From assembly GCA_035764005.1 (NCBI GenBank), contig DASTZZ010000099.1, forward strand, positions 1 through 64,000: a stretch of DNA of 64,000 nucleotides. The letters run 5' to 3'. The notes under the pieces are model-generated. The model was given only the letters and a program-made list of their open reading frames with translations, had not been told where the DNA came from and did not search any database. The position numbers and the translations under genes were made by a program. The stretch is from Terriglobales bacterium (GTDB lineage Bacteria; Acidobacteriota; Terriglobia; Terriglobales; Acidobacteriaceae). Below, piece after piece: positions 1 to 8,314 of the stretch. Each line of letters starts with the position of its first letter. Positions within the stretch are counted from its first letter, which is position 1.

Positions 1-531
1 GCGAGTTGCTCTCCAGCATTGCTCGCCTCCGCTTCCTCAGCCACGCTCATGCTGCAACCTACAACCTTCGTTCGTCGAGCAAATCTCAGCGAACGGCAAC
101 CAGGGAATTCTTGCTCTGTCTCACCTCAGGGGGGCACCGCATTTCGCTGGTTAAAACGAAAATTCGCGGCTTTTGGGCAGACATCGAAGATTTTTCGCGC
201 CCAATTTTCGAGTTCGCTGTTTAATTCCCTGTTACTGCGAAAAGGACAGCGGGATCCGCGCTCGGCAGTCGACTACAGCGATCTTGTCAATGAGAGTGTC
301 CTTTCTATTTCCGTCGACGCAAATCGGCGCTCGGCAAACGGCGATGTCTCCCGAAATCTAAGCAGTTCCTCTTAAAAACTGCACAGGATCTGCTGCAATC
401 GCGCGCTCTGAGTTACGAATCGGGTTCTTTCTGAAGGTAGCGAGCACTTTAGTCATCTACATTTCGCGCGCTATCGGTGGCAAATTCAGCACTTGCACAT
501 CCAGCACATCTCGATAGCCACCGAGGGGAGA
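1..531. other. Gene-free left edge
   Basis: No convincing gene. The open frames here (6-224, 19-375) have low-complexity Ser/Arg-rich translations, no ribosome-binding site and no recognisable motif. The segment contains a TTAATTCCCTGTTA motif at 221-234 that resembles sequence at 46123-46141. I see no tRNA or rRNA. The upstream gene must end left of the window. Confidence 0.6.
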
Positions 532-2439
532 ATGAAATTCCAACTTAACAAGAGATTTTTACCCACAGTGTGGGCTCTCGGGGTAGTGACCCTACTCGCA
601 GTGAGCTCGCTCTATGCCGCACAACCGACGATCGGACCCGAAGGTGGCGACGTTCGCACCTTTGCTTATGATCCTCAAAACCCGGACCACATTCTGCTCA
701 GCACCAGCACTGGTCAGATGTATTCGTCCATCGACAATGGAAAGACCTGGTCGCGCTTTGCTCGTATTGGCGAGAGCAGCGATTACGTTCTTGATCACAT
801 CTATTTTCATCCCAGCGATTCGCGCATCATCTACGTTGCTGCATGGAGCGTCAACGGCGAGAACGGCGAACTGTTCCGCAGCGAAGATGGTGGACGTAGC
901 TGGCAGTCGCTCCGGCAGATGAAGGGCAAGTCGATTCGCTCGCTGGCGATCGCTCCTTCGAATCCGCAGATGCTCGTTGCCGGCGCGCTCGACGGCGTCT
1001 ATCGCTCGAACGACGGCGGACACAACTGGGCTCGCATCTCGACTGAGCAGATTCACAACGTTCAGTCGCTCGCGATCGATCCGAAAGATTCCAACGTGAT
1101 CTATGCGGGAACCTGGCGTCTGGCCTTCAAGACCAGCGATGGCGGCGAGAGCTGGACCAAGCTCGCCAAGGGCATGGACGAAGATTCCGACGTCTTTTCG
1201 ATCGCAATCGATCCGAAGACTCCGGCCACGGTTTACGCCAGCGCCTGCACTGGCGTGTATAAGAGCGTGAACGGTGGACAGATTTTCCGCAAAGTGGAAG
1301 CGATTCCAGTGAACTCGCGCCGCGTGCGCGTGATCAAGGAAGATCCGAGCAATCGCAGCGTGATCTACGCGGGCAGCACGACTGGCCTGTGGAAGAGCGT
1401 GAACAGCGGTTTGACCTGGCGTCGTGTCTCGGCTGCGAATCTGATCATCAATGATGTGATGATCGATCCGCGCAATTCCAAGCGCGTTCTTCTTGCTACC
1501 GATCGCAGCGGCGTTATGGCCAGCAGCGACGGCGGACTCACCTTCTTGTCTTCTAACAACGGCTTCGCGCATCGACAGATTCGCGCGGTGCTCGTCGACA
1601 AGTCCCAGAACGAAACCATGTATGCCGGCGTTGTGAACGACAAGTCGTTTGGCGGCGCCTTCATGTCGGCCGACAACGGCGCGCACTGGTCACAGCTCAG
1701 CCGCGGCCTCAACGGCAGCGACGTCTTCGCTCTCGCGCAGGACGGCAACGGCCAGCTCGTCGCCGGAACCAATACGGGAATCTATCGCATGGATGCTGCA
1801 ACCCGCACGTGGAGCAACGTATTCACGACCGCGGCGTGGCGTCCCGATGTAACCGATCTTCGCATCGATGGCGAGAATTGGTTTGCGGGTTCCACTTCGG
1901 GACTCCTCTATTCTCATGACAACGGACGCTCGTGGCAGGTTCAGCGCAACACTGGCAAAGAACCAATCGCGATCGTTCGCAGCAGCGCGAATCGCATTGC
2001 CGCAGCTGGATATCGCACGATCATGACCTCCAGCGACGGCCGCAGCTTCGCTCAGATGCCTGCTCCTTCGGTTTCCGTGATCACGGGAATGCTCCTCGAT
2101 CAGGATTCAGCTCTTTGGGTTTCATCCCCCGAAGGCCTGTTCCGTGAGAAGTCAGTGGGCGGATGGGAGTCAGTGAAGACCAACCTGCCTGATCACAGCA
2201 TCAAGGCTCTCACCTACGACCAGCGTACGCGTCGTATGTACGCAGTCGTGGATTCGTCGAACGAAGTGTTTGCCAGCAACGACGGCCGCCACTGGACCTC
2301 GGTCTACGAAAGCGGCTATCAGGTGCAGGAACTCGTGCCCGCAGGCAACAACCTGCTGGTGGTCACGAAGTACGATGGCATCATCAACTCCGACGCCAGC
2401 GACCTCAATGCGAAGCTGAGCGCCAACATCACCAAGTAA
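532..2439 (+). CDS. Exported BNR/sortilin-like beta-propeller protein
   Basis: A 635-residue secreted protein made almost wholly of repeated blades. I chose the ATG at 532, just after a GAGGGGAG ribosome-binding site, because it puts a signal peptide at the N-terminus (basic MKFQLNKR, then a hydrophobic run ending SLYAAQ). The rest shows many Asp-box/BNR-like repeats such as SSIDNGKTWSRF, SEDGGRSWQSL, SNDGGHNWARI, TSDGGESWTKL and SSDGGLTF, alternating with segments like AIDPKDSNVIYAGT. These are typical of WD40/YVTN, BNR and sortilin-type propellers related to photosystem stability factor Ycf48. No catalytic residues of a sialidase can be assigned, so a binding or scaffold role outside the cytoplasmic membrane is inferred. 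A terminator follows directly. Confidence 0.85.
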   Translation: MKFQLNKRFLPTVWALGVVTLLAVSSLYAAQPTIGPEGGDVRTFAYDPQNPDHILLSTSTGQMYSSIDNGKTWSRFARIGESSDYVLDHIYFHPSDSRIIYVAAWSVNGENGELFRSEDGGRSWQSLRQMKGKSIRSLAIAPSNPQMLVAGALDGVYRSNDGGHNWARISTEQIHNVQSLAIDPKDSNVIYAGTWRLAFKTSDGGESWTKLAKGMDEDSDVFSIAIDPKTPATVYASACTGVYKSVNGGQIFRKVEAIPVNSRRVRVIKEDPSNRSVIYAGSTTGLWKSVNSGLTWRRVSAANLIINDVMIDPRNSKRVLLATDRSGVMASSDGGLTFLSSNNGFAHRQIRAVLVDKSQNETMYAGVVNDKSFGGAFMSADNGAHWSQLSRGLNGSDVFALAQDGNGQLVAGTNTGIYRMDAATRTWSNVFTTAAWRPDVTDLRIDGENWFAGSTSGLLYSHDNGRSWQVQRNTGKEPIAIVRSSANRIAAAGYRTIMTSSDGRSFAQMPAPSVSVITGMLLDQDSALWVSSPEGLFREKSVGGWESVKTNLPDHSIKALTYDQRTRRMYAVVDSSNEVFASNDGRHWTSVYESGYQVQELVPAGNNLLVVTKYDGIINSDASDLNAKLSANITK

Positions 2440-2462
2440 GATTTGCTGATTAAGTTTCCGAG

Positions 2463-2490
2463 GCGGGACCTGACCAGGTCCCGCTTTTTT
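2463..2490 (+). terminator. Rho-independent terminator after the propeller gene
   Basis: A perfect GC-rich stem (GCGGGACCT at 2463-2471 pairing with AGGTCCCGC at 2476-2484) is followed by six T. It lies 24 bases after the stop at 2439. The T tract is on the plus-strand side only, so it serves the propeller gene rather than the convergent permease gene. Confidence 0.9.
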
Positions 2491-2523
2491 CTTCGTGTCG
2501 ACGCCTTTCGATCAAGCCAAAGG

Positions 2524-4974
2524 CTATTCGTGTCGCAAAGCCACTATCGGATCGAGGCGCATTGCTCGTCTCGCAGGAATCCAGGATGCAGCAATCCCGA
2601 CGAGCATCAGCAAGACTACAACGGTGGCAAAGGTGACAGGATCGTAGCTTCTGACGCCGAAAAGCTGGCTAGCCATAAGACGCGTTAGGCCCAGCGAAGC
2701 AATAATTCCAATCAGTGCGCCCAGGGTTGTCATCCTTGTTCCATGGGTGAGCACGAGGTGCAGGATATCCCGCGGCTGAGCGCCCAAGGCCATGCGCACC
2801 CCAATTTCCTGCGTTCTCTGGCTCACCAAGTACGAAATCACTCCGTAGATTCCAACGCACGCCATCACCAGCGCAAGCCCCGCGAAAATCGCCAGCAGGA
2901 TCATCGAGAATGTTCGTGCGGACATCGAACTCGACCAGAGGTCTTCCATGGTTTGAACGTTGTAGATCACTTCACCCGGATCGAGATCTCTTATCGCAGC
3001 GCGAACCTGGCCTATGATCGCCGCTGGATCACCGTTCGTCCGCACCACTACGGCTACTCCGCTTGCTACCAGGGGCATAACCTTCTCGGGAAGCTGCATG
3101 AACGGGTAGAAGAACTGCGCTTCGATGACGGATTTCTCGTCGGCGCCAGGTCCCCACTGCTTCACGTGTCCGACTACGCCGACGATCTCAGCCTGTACGT
3201 CGAATTGCTCCAGGTTCACGCGCTTTCCTACTGGATCCTGATTAGGGAAGTAAGTACGCGCAAAAACGTCGTCGATGTCGATCACCTTGGGCGCCCGCTC
3301 ATTGTCTTGCGGCGTGATGAATCTTCCGCGTTCGAGAGTGATTCCCATGGCTTGCTGGAAGCCTGCCTCGACAAGGTAGAAGATTGCCGGATGCATGTCA
3401 TTGTCGTGTGCCGGCTTAGGCTCGCCTTCGATCCAGAATGGCAACGAGGAATCGTGAATCATTGGCCTTGAGCCCAGCGTTACCGATACGGCTTGTACTC
3501 CGGGAAGAGAACGTAACTTGTCGTCGAATGCGCGCAAGCGAGCGCGCGTATCGGCGGAGGTGGTTGTAGGTGTTGACGGCAGAGTGACACTGAATGTGAT
3601 CGCGTGGCTCGGATTAAAACCGGGATCCACGCGCCACAGTGCCGCAAGCGTTCGTACCATCAATCCTGCGCCGACGAGCAGAATCAGCGCCATTGCTACC
3701 TCGCTAGCGACGAACATGCCATGCACACGATGACGAGCTCCGGTCATGGAGCGGCCACCCTCGCTCATCGTCTGTTGCAGGCTTACTTGGCTGCCTTTAA
3801 GGGCGGGCGTGAGGCCGAACGCAATTCCCGAAAGCAGGGAAACGGCGGTCGTAAACAACAGCACTCGCACATCGATGTGTATCTCAGTCGCTCGCGGAAC
3901 AGCCGCAGGCAGTACGCCTGGCAGTGCCCGCGTAGTCCAAAATGCAAACAACAGGCCCAGTACTCCCCCAAGGCTCGAAAGCAGGACACTCTCGGTGAGA
4001 AGCTGGCGAATAATGCGCGCTTGGCTCGCCCCCAATGCCGCGCGGACCGCAAACTCTCGAGACCGTCCTATGGATCGCGCCAGAATGAGGCTCGCGACGT
4101 TCGCGCATGCGATGAGCAGAAGAAATCCCACGGCAGCCTGAAGCACGAGTAGCAACGGTTGAATATCGCCGACGATATCTTCCTTCATCGCAAGCAGGGT
4201 GATGCCAAGGTCTTTGTCCGCTTCCGGATATGCTGCTTCCAGCTTTCTGGCGATGGCATCCATTTCAGCCCGCGCCTGCGCGAGTGTCACTCCGGGAAGA
4301 AGGCGGCCGAAAGGACGTGCGCCGACTGAGATGCGGCGGTCTCGAAATGAGGAATCTCTCCATTGACCGATGGGCGTGTAGACATCTCGACTGTTGCCGT
4401 AGAAAGTGAAGCTCGCGGGGACCACGCCCACAATCTCGTACGACGATCCGTTCAGCGTTATCGTTTTGCCGATTACCTCGAAAGAGGATCCAAACTTTCT
4501 CTTCCACAACCCTCCGCTGATGACTGCCACCGGCGACGCGCCGGGTTGATCGTCATCGGCCCTCAAGTCTCTTCCCAGAATGGGATTCACCTCCAGCGTT
4601 GAGAAGAAACTGGAGGAGATCATGTAGCCGGTCAGGCGCTCGCCTTCGCCGGTGCCCGTGAGGAGGTAGTCCTCGTTGCGGTAAACAGCCATCGACGAAA
4701 ACAGCTTCGATTCGCGCTGCCAATCGAGGAAGTTCAAATAGGAGATTGGCTGCTTATCGGATCCTGGGGCGTGTCCATACCGCCCGTAGAGGGCCACGAG
4801 TTGTCCTGAGTGGTGATAAGGCAATGGGTTCAGCAGAACACCATTCACAACAGAAAATAACGCAGTGTTCGCGCCAATGCCCAGAGCGAGAGTCAGTGCC
4901 GCAATGCACGTGAACCCCGGCGATTTCTTCCACATCCGAAGAGCAAGGCGTATGTCTGACATGACGGTATTCAT
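2524..4974 (-). CDS. ADOP-type FtsX/MacB-like permease
   Basis: An 816-residue membrane protein of the acidobacterial duplicated orphan permease type, with two MacB/FtsX permease halves in one chain and no ATPase domain. The N-terminus (DIRLALRMWKKSPGFT, then a hydrophobic stretch with ALGIGANTALFSVVNG) is the hallmark. A MacB periplasmic core domain follows at about residues 50-240, then a three-helix FtsX block around 270-420, a second periplasmic domain, and a final FtsX block from about 690 to the end with TQEIGVRMALGAQPRDIL. The start at 4974 has an AAGGTGG ribosome-binding site; an internal ATG four codons later is an alternative. No partner ATPase is adjacent. Substrate unknown; efflux or lipoprotein-related transport is inferred from MacB/LolCE kinship. 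Confidence 0.9.
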   Translation of the reverse strand: MNTVMSDIRLALRMWKKSPGFTCIAALTLALGIGANTALFSVVNGVLLNPLPYHHSGQLVALYGRYGHAPGSDKQPISYLNFLDWQRESKLFSSMAVYRNEDYLLTGTGEGERLTGYMISSSFFSTLEVNPILGRDLRADDDQPGASPVAVISGGLWKRKFGSSFEVIGKTITLNGSSYEIVGVVPASFTFYGNSRDVYTPIGQWRDSSFRDRRISVGARPFGRLLPGVTLAQARAEMDAIARKLEAAYPEADKDLGITLLAMKEDIVGDIQPLLLVLQAAVGFLLLIACANVASLILARSIGRSREFAVRAALGASQARIIRQLLTESVLLSSLGGVLGLLFAFWTTRALPGVLPAAVPRATEIHIDVRVLLFTTAVSLLSGIAFGLTPALKGSQVSLQQTMSEGGRSMTGARHRVHGMFVASEVAMALILLVGAGLMVRTLAALWRVDPGFNPSHAITFSVTLPSTPTTTSADTRARLRAFDDKLRSLPGVQAVSVTLGSRPMIHDSSLPFWIEGEPKPAHDNDMHPAIFYLVEAGFQQAMGITLERGRFITPQDNERAPKVIDIDDVFARTYFPNQDPVGKRVNLEQFDVQAEIVGVVGHVKQWGPGADEKSVIEAQFFYPFMQLPEKVMPLVASGVAVVVRTNGDPAAIIGQVRAAIRDLDPGEVIYNVQTMEDLWSSSMSARTFSMILLAIFAGLALVMACVGIYGVISYLVSQRTQEIGVRMALGAQPRDILHLVLTHGTRMTTLGALIGIIASLGLTRLMASQLFGVRSYDPVTFATVVVLLMLVGIAASWIPARRAMRLDPIVALRHE

Positions 4975-5067
4975 TTGCCACCTTCAACTAGTAAGTCACA
5001 ACGCCGGGCGAATTCTTTTGGCCGAATCCGCGGAGGTGGATAACCCCGCCCCGTGGATATCCATTCA

Positions 5068-6129
5068 TTATCGACACAAGCTTTCCAACTGAGTCGCCGC
5101 AGCTGGACGAGATGGCAGCGGCAAATGCCGTTCCGCCATCGCTCGTTCCAGGGAATCGGGAGCGGCGAGACGGAGATCTACGGAAGACCGATAGAATTCG
5201 TCATTTTCGGCGTCCTGAAGCGTGACAAATTGGAATCCTTTCGATTTGTAAAGGCTCAACAGCTTAGGAAGCATCTCCGCGTCGAATGCCCCTATGTGCA
5301 TGAGGAGTACATAAGGAATGTCGCGTCCGAACAATTTCTGTGACAAGCTTCGATAGTAGTCGGCACTCTCGTCTGCGGCTTTGAGATAACTCTCCCCGAG
5401 TGCAGCAATTGCTGCAGCATCTCCTTTGGCTTTGCAGCGTGCGTAGGGTTCGTTCCATTCATAGTCGGCAAAGCTCATCGTGACTGCAGCGACCTTGTAT
5501 CCATTCTCAGAGAGAAATTCCCGAAACGCTGTTCTTTTTTCCGGCGTCTCTCCTTCCGCGAGAAACGGATACCGAAACCAGTGCCAGTCCGCGCCTTTCA
5601 TGCGCTCACTCAACACCGGCTCGTTTCGCACGACATCCTGCTCGAAGTCGCTCGCCGAAGTCTGATTCAGGTTCAGATGTGACCAGCCATGATTCCCAAG
5701 CGGATTGCCGGTCTGGCGCCACGCGTCGAGCACCGCTGCGTCTCCAGGATTCTTGCTGATCGCGACGCCGTTTACGAAGCCGTAGATCGGCGGCAGCTTG
5801 GCGTCGTGCATCGCTCTTAGAATTTTTGCGGCAACTTCGATTCGCGTCTCATCAGGCGGCAATGGACCATGTGCAGGCAGATCGTCAAAGGTGATCGCAA
5901 GCTGTGGCGGTTTTGAGGCTACTTGCCCCCATGCGGTGGCTATAAAAAAAATCATCCCCGAAATCACAAGGGCGGGGAGCAACCCTCGAAGATTCCGCGC
6001 CAAGCCTTTTGCCACACTCTTTATAATCTCTGGCCCCAATTTGGTCTCCTGAACTGAAATCACGCAAACACATGATAATAGGAGCGAAGACTCTGTCATC
6101 CCGCCGGGTGCGCCGCCGCCATTATTCAT
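5068..6129 (-). CDS. Secreted polysaccharide deacetylase (NodB family)
   Basis: NodB-homology protein predicted to hydrolyse N- or O-acetyl groups from a polysaccharide outside the cytoplasmic membrane. The catalytic fold is marked by AITFDDLPAHG (metal-binding Asp pair) and NHGWSHLNLN (the H-x3-H motif), with WFRYPFLAEGE as the third motif and LLMHIGAFD near the C-terminus as the last. A hydrophobic segment (LLPALVISGMIFFIATAWG) precedes the catalytic domain, but in the longest frame it lies around residue 50. The true start is therefore probably further in, for example GTG at 6015; the given 5' end is an upper limit. The closest genes, an ADOP permease and a secreted hypothetical, give no clear pathway. 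Confidence 0.85.
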   Translation of the reverse strand: MNNGGGAPGGMTESSLLLSCVCVISVQETKLGPEIIKSVAKGLARNLRGLLPALVISGMIFFIATAWGQVASKPPQLAITFDDLPAHGPLPPDETRIEVAAKILRAMHDAKLPPIYGFVNGVAISKNPGDAAVLDAWRQTGNPLGNHGWSHLNLNQTSASDFEQDVVRNEPVLSERMKGADWHWFRYPFLAEGETPEKRTAFREFLSENGYKVAAVTMSFADYEWNEPYARCKAKGDAAAIAALGESYLKAADESADYYRSLSQKLFGRDIPYVLLMHIGAFDAEMLPKLLSLYKSKGFQFVTLQDAENDEFYRSSVDLRLAAPDSLERAMAERHLPLPSRPAAATQLESLCR

Positions 6130-6236
6130 CCAGACGATCCGTTAATTCTGAGCCTGAGCGCTCGTCTAACAATCAGCTGCAGCTAATGCTTACCGCTGAT
6201 TGCCAACTGGCGGGAGTTCAGGAACATTAATCCGGT

Positions 6237-7211
6237 ATGCGGGTTGTGAAGAATATGACGACTGGACGCGCAACGTTGCGGGTTTCCATTTTGGTATTGT
6301 CGGCGGTTGCAGTCGTGCTGGACGCAAATGCTCAGCAGCCGACCAGCACTGCAGAAACGGCTGCAGTCGCGACATCCAGGCCTGCGACTTCCGCCTTACC
6401 ATCCGCTCCAGGATCCTTAAGTGCGGAGCAGATTCGCGATCTCATCCAGAAAGTCGCTGCCAATGATATGGAGAATGATAAGCGGCAACGCGACTACACC
6501 TACATCGAACGCGATGTCGAGAACAGCCTTGATGGCAGGGGACGCACCAAATCTACGGAGACGAAAACGTACGAGGTCCTGAACATTTACGGCGAGCAGG
6601 TTCAGCGTCTGATCGAGAAGAACGATAAACCCATTTCAGAAAAAGAAGCAGCGAAAGAAGAAGAGAAAATCCAAAAGATCATCAACAAGCGCCGGAACGA
6701 ATCTGAGAAGGACCGCCAGAAGCGAGAACAACGTGAGGCGAAGGACCGAGAAGAGGGCCGCCAGTTTGAACGTGAGATCGCCGACGCTTACACGTTCACT
6801 CTGCTTGGCACAGAACCGGTTGGCGGACGCGAAGCTTGGGTGATCTCAGCCGAGCCCCGTCCTGGATTTGTTCCCCACATGAAGTACGCAAATTATCTAT
6901 CGAAATTCCACGGTCGCGTCTGGATTGATAAAGCCGACGTACAGATGTCGAAAATGGATATCGAGGCGCTTGACACCGTTTCTTGGGGCTTATTCCTGGC
7001 GCGTTTTCACAAAGGGTCGCATTTCATGATCGAGCAAACACGGATTAACGACGAAGTCTGGTTGCCGCGTCAACTCGATTTCAAAATCAATCTTCGGCTC
7101 GCCCTGCTCAAGAGCTTCAACATGGACGCCGAACAGAACTTCCGTGATTACAAGAAATTCCGAACTGACTCGAAGATCGTAGGCGTAGGCGAAGTACAGA
7201 ATGACCACTAA
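6237..7211 (+). CDS. Secreted hypothetical protein with charged coiled coil
   Basis: A 324-residue exported protein of unknown function. It has an N-terminal signal sequence (TLRVSILVLSAVAVVLDANAQ), a Ser/Thr/Ala-rich linker, then a Lys/Glu-rich predicted coiled coil at about residues 115-180 (KEAAKEEEKIQKIINKRR and following). The C-terminal part (GRVWIDKADVQMSKMDIEAL, then DEVWLPRQLDFKINLRL) resembles the beta-rich LolA/outer-membrane-lipoprotein-sorting fold seen in many acidobacterial secreted proteins, but I cannot prove membership. The start at 6237 is weakly supported; ATG at 6255 is an alternative. It is divergent from the deacetylase and convergent with the DinB-like gene. Confidence 0.75.
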   Translation: MRVVKNMTTGRATLRVSILVLSAVAVVLDANAQQPTSTAETAAVATSRPATSALPSAPGSLSAEQIRDLIQKVAANDMENDKRQRDYTYIERDVENSLDGRGRTKSTETKTYEVLNIYGEQVQRLIEKNDKPISEKEAAKEEEKIQKIINKRRNESEKDRQKREQREAKDREEGRQFEREIADAYTFTLLGTEPVGGREAWVISAEPRPGFVPHMKYANYLSKFHGRVWIDKADVQMSKMDIEALDTVSWGLFLARFHKGSHFMIEQTRINDEVWLPRQLDFKINLRLALLKSFNMDAEQNFRDYKKFRTDSKIVGVGEVQNDH

Positions 7212-7224
7212 AAAAATGATTAAA

Positions 7225-7899
7225 CTAGCGTCCCGCGTGGCTTTGCTGTTCAGCTCGAGGCTCCGCAGCTTCGTAGTTACGTGACTTGTCTATCTCACCT
7301 TCAACCCATACTTCTGCGTCGTCGGCGGGACAATGCTTCATGCGCAGATACTCGACTAACTGTCCGTAGTGATCGGTCACGTGCCAAACTGAAACAACGG
7401 AAATTCCAAGCTTCGTATTCGGTCCGGCGTAGCGCCCCTCGACGCGATCGACCGCGTTTTCTGCGGTAAGTGTTGCGATCACGCGCTTCGAATAATCGAA
7501 CGAGTCTTTCAGATATTTAATCAGCTCCGCCTTGCTTTTCGCCGGATCGTGTCCGCCTCGTTCGCAATCATCGGGCGGCTTCTTGCCTTCGAATTCATTG
7601 AAGAACGCGAATTGCCCGCACGCCACATGCTTCACCTGCTCACCAAAGCTGCGAGCGTCATCGAACTTTCCTGTTGTAGGAATGAAACCGTACTTGTCCT
7701 CCGGCATCGCCTCGACTACTCCGAGGAAACTGCCTTCGACGAACTTCAACGACTCTCCGACGCTATCTGCAATCGTCGTGGGAACGTCTCCCAAGAACGA
7801 TCGTTGACGGCCCTTGGCTCCTGTACCCGAATCGGGTTTGTTTTGACCAGCACAAAGTGTGACGCCTACGACTAGGAACAAAACGATTCCGATTTTCAT
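7225..7899 (-). CDS. Secreted DinB-like four-helix-bundle protein
   Basis: A 224-residue protein with a signal peptide (MKIGIVLFLVVGVTLCAGQ) followed by a DinB/YfiT-like four-helix bundle. The likely metal-binding histidines are in EQVKHVACGQFAFFNEF and in VWHVTDHYGQLVEYLRMKH, the latter being the typical C-terminal H-x3-H pattern of DinB_2 proteins. Most DinB-like enzymes are cytoplasmic thiol-dependent transferases, so the export signal is notable and common in Acidobacteria. The start is firm: AAGGAGGA lies just upstream of the ATG. Substrate unknown. It is the last minus-strand gene downstream of the kai locus but is 103 bases from the nearest gene and likely separately transcribed. Confidence 0.8.
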   Translation of the reverse strand: MKIGIVLFLVVGVTLCAGQNKPDSGTGAKGRQRSFLGDVPTTIADSVGESLKFVEGSFLGVVEAMPEDKYGFIPTTGKFDDARSFGEQVKHVACGQFAFFNEFEGKKPPDDCERGGHDPAKSKAELIKYLKDSFDYSKRVIATLTAENAVDRVEGRYAGPNTKLGISVVSVWHVTDHYGQLVEYLRMKHCPADDAEVWVEGEIDKSRNYEAAEPRAEQQSHAGR

Positions 7900-8002
7900 T
7901 GATCCTCCTTATCGAACGGGCGAGGTCTTCATGTAGCAATCGTTCGCGGATCGACTGACTCGCCTGATTAGCCTCAGCGAGCTTGCAGTTGACTCATACA
8001 AT

Positions 8003-8224
8003 TCAGCGGGTATCGCGGTGACGGAAGAGTTCCCAGGGCTTTCGATTCAATGCAGCTTCCGGATGACGCTCCCGCACATGCTGGGAAAAATCTTTCATAC
8101 ACTTGCGTGGTCCTACTGGAGAGGAGTGGAACTGCTCCTTGCAAATTGAGCAGCGCGCGATGCTGCTGTCGGCGTCGGGAACGGGTTCGAGAAATACTTC
8201 GGTCGTCACAAGGGCATTATGCAC
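8003..8224 (-). CDS. Small C2H2-like zinc-finger protein
   Basis: A 73-residue reading frame starting at GTG. It contains CSICKEQF, then FSQHVRERH, a C-x2-C-x18-H-x4-H spacing that could bind zinc; an extra Cys lies in RKCMKDF. The aromatic and basic pattern around the finger looks like real protein, but the start is poor: there is no clear ribosome-binding site, and the open frame continues upstream without another usual start until a stop at about 8282. It lies 90 bases downstream of the histidine kinase on the same strand, so it could be a distal member of the kai transcription unit. Function unknown; nucleic-acid or protein binding is only inferred. Confidence 0.45.
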   Translation of the reverse strand: MHNALVTTEVFLEPVPDADSSIARCSICKEQFHSSPVGPRKCMKDFSQHVRERHPEAALNRKPWELFRHRDTR

Positions 8225-8314
8225 CGAAGCGCCCGGGCTGTCGTCGCGGAACGAAAGACAGGAGACATTGGCGCGACAGACTCACGTCAGGAACCTACTT
8301 GCGCCGGTACCGGG

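Noticed and set aside
6-375. Two overlapping frames at the left edge
   Set aside because: Low-complexity Ser/Arg-rich products, no ribosome-binding site and no motif.
592-1686. Long minus-strand open frame (364 codons) opposite the propeller gene
   Set aside because: Translation is rich in Ala, Arg, His and Val with no motifs, it lies fully opposite a clearly coding gene with Asp-box repeats, and has no ribosome-binding site.
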